Assembly: GCA_022885665.1 (NCBI GenBank)
Contig: JAGQDJ010000018.1
Coordinates: 62,001-126,000 of the forward strand
Length of the DNA: 64,000 bases
DNA from: Triops longicaudatus
Taxonomy: Eukaryota > Arthropoda > Branchiopoda > Notostraca > Triopsidae
Reading direction: 5' to 3'
Part shown: in pieces, positions 60,301-64,000 of the stretch
How positions within the stretch are numbered: the first letter of the stretch is position 1
Layout of the letters: each line of letters begins with the position of its first letter
The notes under the pieces: model-generated
What the model was told of the DNA's origin: nothing
Seen by the model: only the letters and a program-made list of their open reading frames with translations
Database searches by the model: none
Translations under genes and position numbers: made by a program

Positions 60301-62724
60301 ACGATCAACTTCGTATGTAAAGGTATCAGTATCCCAATTAAAATCAAATGTAATATCACCAATGTTATCAATATTTAAATATTTTAAGCTAAATCCTAAT
60401 TCCGAATCAACTACAGAATTAGATCTAGTATAACTAATAATTTTACTACCAACAAAGGAAGTAACTGGATACCGTTCGGTATCGCCAAAACTAACATTGT
60501 CATCGTCAATTACATCAAATAACGGTTCCTGATTAACCGATGTTTTTTCTTGGCTTTTAACCCAATTAGTTCCATTATAATGAAACATTAATCCGTTATA
60601 CTTTACTCCTCGATTAACTAAAACACATTCGTTAATTATTGGATTAGTATCTGATACTTCTTTAAGGCTAATTTGTCTTCGAATATTGCTTAAAGACCAA
60701 AATTGAGATGAAGTTGGATCAAACGCAACAGTGGCAGTCATAAAATTAGATGCTTGGAACCCAGTTGTTACATTATGTACTATTCCACGTTTTGATGTTG
60801 AAATTGTAAATTCTGTTGCATTTTGCTCTGTATTTACTACCGATAATACATAGTAAATCTGCCCGGCAACTACATTCCCAAATGTTGGCGAATTGAATCG
60901 TATTGCCATATCTGGTACAATATTTAAATTTTTAGCAACTCTAAATCTGTTAGTAGCATCAAATGATGACAATACATTAAAATTAAAAGTTCTTAAATCA
61001 ACATTTGCAGTAAATGATTGCCCTTGATACCTAGCAGTTTCGCCAGCACGATACGAATCTGCAATATTCCAGTCCAAACTAAAAGATGAGCCAGTATTAT
61101 GATTAATAAAATTAACTTCAAAAATTCTGTTATTTGCTAAAATGTCAGTATCTGCTGTAAAAATAACTCTAGCACCTTGAAATAATTCCTCACCGTCGAC
61201 ATAGTAACCTTGGCTACCTTCAATTGTTGAAAATACATCAGTAGTTACTGTATCAATAAAATCAACTGTTTGTTTTGCAATTGTTCCGTGATTAAATAAT
61301 TTTAAATTGCTTGCAAATTCAATAATTGGTCGTTTAGCACGTGAAGAATCAGGAGCATCAAAATCTGTTCCGTTTATTTTATGAGAAAGTTCAAGTACTT
61401 CTTTATGGAACCAGCGATTGTATCTGCTCCATGGATTTAAGTCTTGACTTGATCGATTAACTACCATGTAGTCTTTTGCAACTGGATAGCCAGTTGCATC
61501 AGAAAATGGATCAGTATCAAAACCAGTATTATCAAATAATACTTCGGAACTTAATACATTAATATTTGGTGGTATTAAATCTGCCCACTTAACTAATTTA
61601 ATTGACGTGCCAACTCCTTCGACTACCCATTTCTGAGATGCGTAGGTAGAAGGATATACTTGTCCAGAAAAGTATACAATCATACCGTTGCCGAGTGTTA
61701 TCCCGTTGCTACTTGTATAAGTAACTTTTCCAATAATTTCGTCAATAACATTAATTTTTGTATTTGAATTAACATCACTAATAATAAATTTTCCAAATCT
61801 ATTTGGATCACTAACACTCTGATAGTACAATACATCGGGCGCATCGAGCGGAACTTTAAAAGTTACAGTACCGTTAACTATTCCACTGTTTGTAACTCCA
61901 GTAGTGTAATCAAATGATGTGGTGTTTGATACTACTTCGATATATTCCCAATCTTCGGAATTTATAGTAATAGTGCTGCCTTCTGTAAACGGAATATCAC
62001 GTTTAGCTTTCCATAATTTATTATCATAAATTGCATATTGTCCAGTAACATATGCAAAATCTGGATTATATAATAATGATCCAGTATCGTATATTGTACG
62101 TAATACAAATCCGTTATCAGGAATGTTTACATTGAATTTATATGTTTGACCACGATATAATGTTAATGTTGGATTATTTTTATATCCATCCGGAAAAAAT
62201 ACAAACGACGACTGATTCCCCAATCTAACTCGATAGGTGCTAGTAATTGACTGCGACTGTCCTTGAATCGGAACTGCTGGAGGCCCATCGGGAATCCAAT
62301 AGTATTCTCTATAATTTACAAATTTATCCCATTGAATAGGAGGATTCCAACTATAGTGATCTTGCTCAGTAATTTTATCATCTCGATCTATTGTATTGTT
62401 AAAAAATGTTAACTGATTTTTAAAATCAATATAATCATAAAATGCAGATACTTCAGAATTTTTAGTTATAATAATACCTGGTTCGAGTTGATATCTGCTA
62501 CGTAATGATGCATCCGAATCTAAATAGATGTCGTTACCATTATACATCTTTCCGTAACGTCTCCCGATATACCCTACTACTTTATCAAGTGTGCCTGGCT
62601 GAATCATTGGATCTAATGTTCCTGCAAGAAACTTATCATTTGATTCAGTTTGAAATATCGATGGTAAAAGATTAACCGATTTTCTTATTGGTAATCCGCT
62701 TGTTGAATAAATTTTATCTGTCAT
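48355..62724 (-). CDS. Giant tail protein with FG-GAP-type propeller (4789 aa)
   Basis: One uninterrupted 14.4-kb frame encodes about 530 kDa. The N-terminus (TSGLPIRKSVNLLPSIFQTESNDKFL-type) and the YSWNPPIQWDKFVNYREYYWIPDGPP-type stretch are long and tryptophan-rich. Near residues 2309-2880 (bases 54085-55800) there are six repeats with FGSS or FGTS followed by VGAP, the integrin-like FG-GAP pattern of a beta-propeller. Later parts hold Gly-Tyr repeats (GSGYVTPP, GSGYTITP, near residue 3700) and modules with VYINGV- or FLNGKRL-type strands. It probably forms part of the tail or baseplate periphery and binds the host surface. It overlaps the gp6-like gene by four bases. Confidence 0.8.
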   Translation of the reverse strand: MTDKIYSTSGLPIRKSVNLLPSIFQTESNDKFLAGTLDPMIQPGTLDKVVGYIGRRYGKMYNGNDIYLDSDASLRSRYQLEPGIIITKNSEVSAFYDYIDFKNQLTFFNNTIDRDDKITEQDHYSWNPPIQWDKFVNYREYYWIPDGPPAVPIQGQSQSITSTYRVRLGNQSSFVFFPDGYKNNPTLTLYRGQTYKFNVNIPDNGFVLRTIYDTGSLLYNPDFAYVTGQYAIYDNKLWKAKRDIPFTEGSTITINSEDWEYIEVVSNTTSFDYTTGVTNSGIVNGTVTFKVPLDAPDVLYYQSVSDPNRFGKFIISDVNSNTKINVIDEIIGKVTYTSSNGITLGNGMIVYFSGQVYPSTYASQKWVVEGVGTSIKLVKWADLIPPNINVLSSEVLFDNTGFDTDPFSDATGYPVAKDYMVVNRSSQDLNPWSRYNRWFHKEVLELSHKINGTDFDAPDSSRAKRPIIEFASNLKLFNHGTIAKQTVDFIDTVTTDVFSTIEGSQGYYVDGEELFQGARVIFTADTDILANNRIFEVNFINHNTGSSFSLDWNIADSYRAGETARYQGQSFTANVDLRTFNFNVLSSFDATNRFRVAKNLNIVPDMAIRFNSPTFGNVVAGQIYYVLSVVNTEQNATEFTISTSKRGIVHNVTTGFQASNFMTATVAFDPTSSQFWSLSNIRRQISLKEVSDTNPIINECVLVNRGVKYNGLMFHYNGTNWVKSQEKTSVNQEPLFDVIDDDNVSFGDTERYPVTSFVGSKIISYTRSNSVVDSELGFSLKYLNIDNIGDITFDFNWDTDTFTYEVDRNSIVKQISTGYYVYADTGDLGNCWIKADPTFYQGIIDAVTVEQETNTIILDTVKWFKLDTTSISKIMYFINGVKYTGNVTRINNQFTFDTVLTVGTVVSIKLFCNAIPHNGYYEIPLGLEKNPLNQDISSFTLGEATDHVLSAIDLYDEFSGIYPGLNNLRDISGYQPLAKRFLKHSGISPLAVVLLCDKEINVVKSLEYSAKAYRDYKNKFMQLAATLEYNQDPVQFVDDIIISMTKIKTEKNAFADSDMVGVGAYKLTRYEVEDPEIKIFALTEKFDLLQPSRRAVYVYHNNVQLISNIDYTFNSAFGFIQLQLDLVEGDIIDLREYSGTSYSFMPPSPTKLGLYKKYTPSKFLDDTYITPVEVIQGHDGSITVAYGDHRDEVLLELEKRIYNNIKISYNSNIFDIDTISGSKFFNSVFSKKEIDSVLSIEFRRWLQETGTTFAENTYFDVANPFTYVYNNTPDRNGNGNLSGWWRGIYKDYYDTDRPHTCPWEMLGFSEKPTWWEATYGTAPYTCDNLILWEDLRDGIIRDGPTAGQYDRYKRTSIMEHIPVDADGKLLDPLASNLVGSFSLIGSLNNLETFEFGDISPIENAWRRSSDYPFALMIALSILRPFEFLIENLDKNQLKQNAIKQTVTVSTNKFITLSDIVIPEVGGTISSGIINYIVNFLKSQGKPLSILEEKIYGIDVRLSSRLSGFVEKTQQQYILDSKNPRAKSSSVFVPQENFDIIFNVSVPFKTVTYSGMIIEKTERGYKVYGYDHLEPVFKYWQPFLTESQPVSIGGTAEQYSDWKSLTSYSNGSLVKYQEGYYRAVKSHVSNDMFDVSQWKKLPSRPVINDVSVLKRTFFDKSEVKTLDYGSVFLDNQTLVDFIFGYEEYLKDQGFDLSEFDTTVNEVRNWTLSIKEFLFWTKSNWAPGSLISLSPLANKIVLNSNIGVIENLLDGFYGYNILQNDGNVLPSSQINVNRQFQQATIETVNSTDSIYFFKAFLILKEHVTIFSDRTVFNDVIYEKTTGYRQDRIKSRGFRTTDWDGDYTSPGFIFDNVNIKDWQPFVDYRLGDIVSYKSYNWTSLTTQLGSDTFNFSNWSKLDSTPTKQLVSNFDFKVNQFEDYYNVDADGTSSSQRDLARHAVGYQIREYLQELSEDQVTQFNLYQGFIREKGTANAIVKVFDKLKKADSSNVQLQEEWAFSVGKIGGVDQVDYVEFKINKGDFKITPQPVVITNSAITPSENLYIQVNQSNFTYSPIPYTSLINPTVKYIGLSRSAGYVRDDQVDYVLKNRDDLLTLDITMVAENSHIWVTFDNYSWDVLRFNLTTSMYVTGITLNTYFATLSTNRPHGFNVGDHIGIRDIANLSGFFKIVAVDQYTFTITNNQFINAVVFDETTVSYNICVFTSARYSEFSKIDRQLASLIKHGSKIWIDNVNETGNWQVIEKQSVFTVFEMLNYQITNPQGIGTAVVYAPSLKQTIFGVSVSGYVIIANDRDSSLSVKQIISPIDEYKESLGNSFGSVIAISPDDMWLAVGAPLSSGVLNRFRGDYNPYDIYSIGDIVLYRGELWISLAIQPGDGSSIDSFSENWKLSEIVTASPTGYPGPSKQGAVFMYNYSGNRWVTSSIILSPRMTSAELFGSSITISLFGGKYYMNVSAPGANNNTGRVYTFVYTNTNWTAVQNINYKGIFDSTTTYAVNSIVWYDNRLWKALSTTQPGGSINTTEWEITDNAGGFLPSRLSYSTLTSDANPDGSTLPMGLLDDSTFTTLTDPTALTELVKAGDKFGTSMTSNRDGSILIVGAPNADMQYFPTYRGLWNPMFTYKTGDVVRYVDPISLVSSYRKLYDPRIINPLYEEASVYISVGESPESAPWEVVGDSTYTPSGKVFVYLRLPSGAYELIQTISGSNLELLNDSGNNESITSGDQFGSAVDIDMSGLTFVVSSPTADINFKSQGAVYVFKRATLDSTEFRLIQKLQSFEDQPNEMFGTSVAINQRSESIVVGARNSKYSARVYFDNGTTTFDASRTGIIEYKGNPGQVYVYEKHDSTYFLTEKLEANFQDFEAFGESIDVAGSTIVVGSPYYRETLATSNIIPGESYIISNVGNTNWYAIGVSQFVTPAVGTQFTAIASGNGSGTVVSLVRTGKVRIFNKDTTASSWKTIAEETPLVNLDSIKSIAIYDDEKNINLGNIDIVDNYRLKILGEADEEITFKTLYDPAIYTNSSSTDEVELDPDRAWFASNVGKLWWNLNTVKFFNHEQGDITYKIGHWNAQVVGSSVDVYEWVESTLDPAGWVSVADTVSGLSMGISGQPYSLTAYSVQANYSPVSGNETTTMYYFWVKNKKTVPANVTGRIKSAYAVASLIATPESSNVPFISVLSANEFLFWNIGNIIISEHAFVNIEYINESFNSTPIHKEYQLLTEGVADSLPSDKLESKWIDSLVGYDMLNNRVPDTALPEKQKYGISFRPRQSMFVDRFSVLSAVIDKINLVLSTRSFADTINYTNLKLVDSIPAIELNTYDLVVDTITDLETVGTVKVESAKFNVSIVNGEIDSISITNSGFGYKRTPSIRIVGDGEGASASITIDARGRVVSVTLLTTGKNYTYASISIRPFSVLVNNDESVNNFWAIYAWDNIRKIFSKSIIQSYDTTKYWNYVDWYNTGVSATSRIVAEIDNLYNEQFLQLDDGDIIRVSEYANGGWALLQKTTDGTGSINGLYNLVGRELGTIEINKSLLVPAGGIGLDSKSTFDGDLYDTQPTIELRNILKAVKNDIFIDEFKIEWNKLFFSSVRYSFVQLPVVDWAFKTSFINAIHNVGNVTQKINYKNDNLASYQTYIEEVKPYRTTIREYTSAYSNTEIGNLVATDFDAPAYYSAVDGKIIPANAGISDIYPWKSFYDNQGYSIMSINLISAGSGYVTPPSVLITGNGTGAVAKAYISNGAVSAIVVTSSGSGYTITPTISLVGGNNNSSNIARAAAVLGNGVIRSIAMTMKFDRISKLGILNKFEQTDTFTANGFESLFNLTFAPMTERSKISILKNGQTVLDDEYQLLTYVETTDITTVTKGRVIFNTAPSLNDNIVITYERNDMFLDSVNRIQKYYAPTSGMIGKETSQLMTGIDFGGVQIQGTTFDVTGGWDALPWFTDNWDSVESVSDFYYTADGSTTSVELPFTPSVGQKISIYLKKGSVTQRLDSETYPARGAMPTFIGNGFSNVVEFVSPGQDVSIQSESNSITLSVITDPVGYVAPDLSQTFDTPYITIEAGDILIFRPFDSDGSVVISDVNIIDTALSGGTFDLLGDAYTTATGKLAEEILIDGGKFINPDLVPATEENVPGNVLESLSIQVYHTKSAGAAPLHNQVYTGNGISTLYNIGISVLDQSAVLVYIDSVLVYNNAEYTIDFTNNQINFSVAPIVGSIISIIAIGIGGSGLLDYQEYVVSGATSSFLTNADYNITSSVIVTVNGVYVSALIENSSIYGSIFNKTSVLISTQVQVGDIVKIICVGSANSTATTTNNLIQINKQVSAFDGSSSSIAINGFSNIALSSTTSSVIVEINGVALRGPDTKIIKYDGTNNVIDIGIDPVVITGLLSLNDIQVYINQVQQPPITVYTFTSSTNQLTVNADYINIGDEIRVITTAFADFNIIDNNLVFSEALLPSLVEDDEIIITWFSNYPKFDIVEDQYAGGKTLYYLKRKPIDSNYIWVFLNGKRLTLGIDYDVELVRAVVQLNVNTLLTDLVKIIEFGNNAWTMPSAYEIYKDMFNSYHFTRLSDNTVKLSKDLTYYDQQIEVTNGDALFVPTAYNNIPGVIMINSERIEYLQKNGNILSQLRRGSFGSSIAELHSAGINITDISPSEKLPYMDKQHKYKFVSDGSSIIIGRLDFVPAMSSRNSWNRTTIPDRFGPCDQIEVFVGGVRLRKDPVAVYNENLGASSPLADTILEAEFSVDGISPYIRLTSPPPAGIHVVIVRRTGKVWYDVASNANTVVPFEANDNPIINFILQKTTSMP

Positions 62725-64000
62725 AATGTTGTGGTGTTAACTATACTATCTACTGATGCTCTAATTGCCGATGCAGTAATTGCTGTTACTATTTCAATGT
62801 CGTCAACTCTAGCTCCGCTAACAAAGATTTCATCGGATCGACTTTGAATTTCAAATAAACTACCGAAAACTTGAGTTGTTTGTCTTGGTACAATTACTAA
62901 GTTACTTATGTCTGGCGCAACTTGGTTGGTTATAAATGTTATAAGTTCACCTAAATAAAATCTATCACCAAAATCCCAATTATTAACATCAAAGAATGTG
63001 TTAATTGCCGAAATGATTCTCACTTTTAAATCGTTGTCGTTAATAGACTGTGCTGAATTTTTAACTACTTTAAATACCGCTTGTAGGGACGGATCTGCCA
63101 TTTGTCCAAACAATATTTTATAATTTGCTGGATAATAAATAATTTCATCACTAATTGTTTTAATTGAATCAAGTGCAGATCCGTAGGATATGCGAAGGCT
63201 GTCACTTGACGGAGACTCAGGTTGTATCAAAGTTACTCCAGAAACATATTTTCTAAATGCAGTATCGTAGTTACGAGTTAATAAATGTACATCGATTATA
63301 TTCGAAATGCTAGGATCGATTCGTCGATCAACGTTAGCATTATGAATATATTGGAATTTTAAACCAGCACGACCAACTACTACTTTTATGTTGGGTTCTA
63401 TTTCAAAAATATTATTAACTCTATTTACACGCATCACTCTATTCTCAGATTGCGTGTAAAAATATACCAGATCGTCCTGAGAAAATTCTGAAATGTCAGT
63501 AGTAAACTGACTAGTCTTGTATGTAATTAATGAGTTATTGGAATTGTCTAAATATGTATAATTAGTATTTCCCGAAGCATCATACCCTTTTCTAAAAAAT
63601 AAAAATTTTAAATCAGTAGGTAATCCAACAATTGCCTCAAATGTCTCGGGATTATCAATAACACCGTCATCATCGGAATCAGCAAATGCAATCTTAATTT
63701 CAGAAGTACTTTGATAATTATCATCAAATTTAATTGCATCACTAACTTCAAATACTTTATCCTGTATTAATGGAGTAATTAAATCATTGCCAACATTAAT
63801 ACCAAGAACTTTAATTTGATCTTTAATTGTTTTTCCAGTTCTGCTATCATAGGTTTTTTGGTTCGAATCAAAATAAAATTGATTTTGTTTTATACTACCA
63901 AATACATAGTCTAAACTTCTGATTCTAACTACATATCCTTCAACATCTTTTACAAATGATACCATCCAAGACGAGTCAATGTTTGCATTTGAAATGTCAC
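62721..64000 (-). CDS. 6: Baseplate wedge protein, gp6-like (5' end outside window)
   Basis: The frame is open to the end of the window; before the ATG at 63965 it continues with sense codons (DISNANIDSSW), so the start lies beyond 64000. The visible C-terminal part includes VEGYVVRIRSLDYVFGSI, FADSDDDGVIDNPETFE and a final helix-rich domain (INTFFDVNNWDFGDRFYLGELITFI) typical of gp6/J-type baseplate proteins. Its stop overlaps the giant gene start. Confidence 0.6.
   Translation of the reverse strand, partial: DISNANIDSSWMVSFVKDVEGYVVRIRSLDYVFGSIKQNQFYFDSNQKTYDSRTGKTIKDQIKVLGINVGNDLITPLIQDKVFEVSDAIKFDDNYQSTSEIKIAFADSDDDGVIDNPETFEAIVGLPTDLKFLFFRKGYDASGNTNYTYLDNSNNSLITYKTSQFTTDISEFSQDDLVYFYTQSENRVMRVNRVNNIFEIEPNIKVVVGRAGLKFQYIHNANVDRRIDPSISNIIDVHLLTRNYDTAFRKYVSGVTLIQPESPSSDSLRISYGSALDSIKTISDEIIYYPANYKILFGQMADPSLQAVFKVVKNSAQSINDNDLKVRIISAINTFFDVNNWDFGDRFYLGELITFITNQVAPDISNLVIVPRQTTQVFGSLFEIQSRSDEIFVSGARVDDIEIVTAITASAIRASVDSIVNTTTL

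Overview
The window is part of the genome of a T4-like, contractile-tailed marine-type phage (Caudoviricetes). The evidence is a replisome of T4 type (clamp loader gp44, B-family polymerase gp43, sliding clamp gp45, FEN-like RNase H, a DsbA-like DNA-binding protein), a PhoH-like ATPase, and a long late block of baseplate, tail and fibre genes on the opposite strand. Genes are tightly packed and often overlap by 1-17 bases. The sequence is very AT-rich. The host cannot be named from the sequence. Consensus sigma70-type promoters and a spanin-like lysis pair point to a Gram-negative bacterium. I saw no tRNA gene, CRISPR array or insertion sequence, and no gene-free stretch longer than about 175 bases.

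Layout: 1-1101 holds the end of the clamp loader gene plus one small gene. phoH follows on the minus strand (1151-1888). 2061-5503 holds two unknown genes and a lysis region: GH19 endolysin, two-helix i-spanin-like protein, lipoprotein and an EF-hand membrane protein. 5569-8778 encodes a class B DnaJ and a ClpA-type unfoldase. 8805-13482 carries unknown, partly repetitive and probably late genes. 13549-17927 holds the DsbA-like gene, DNA polymerase with an in-frame mini-intein, and the clamp. 17930-26951 is a nucleotide-modification island: DpdA/TGT-like transglycosylase, a QueD-like T-fold protein, FolE and QueE, plus a glycosyltransferase, a methyltransferase, a Vsr-like homing endonuclease and a deaminase-fold protein that has lost its active-site residues. 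26957-32511 holds small conserved unknown genes, RNase H and a radical SAM protein. From 32485 to the end everything is on the minus strand: four glycosyltransferase-like genes, structural genes, four paralogous tail-fibre proteins with a 2OG-Fe(II) oxygenase among them, a 4789-residue tail protein, and the end of a gp6-like baseplate gene.

Expression: at least six promoters with a 17-base spacer precede the replication, chaperone and modification genes, and several lie directly behind a hairpin terminator. T4-late-like NATAAATA motifs precede several unknown genes. The best working model is that the phage replaces guanine in its DNA with a 7-deazaguanine to evade restriction. FolE, the QueD-like protein and QueE would make the precursor and DpdA would insert it; QueC is not in the window. 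The most unusual items are the deaminase-like pseudoenzyme between folE and queE, the QueE whose cluster cysteines are split by an insertion, the mini-intein at the polymerase active site, the 15-codon leader coupled to the polymerase, the DnaJ/ClpA pair with a ClpP-docking-like loop, and the giant tail protein with an FG-GAP-type propeller.
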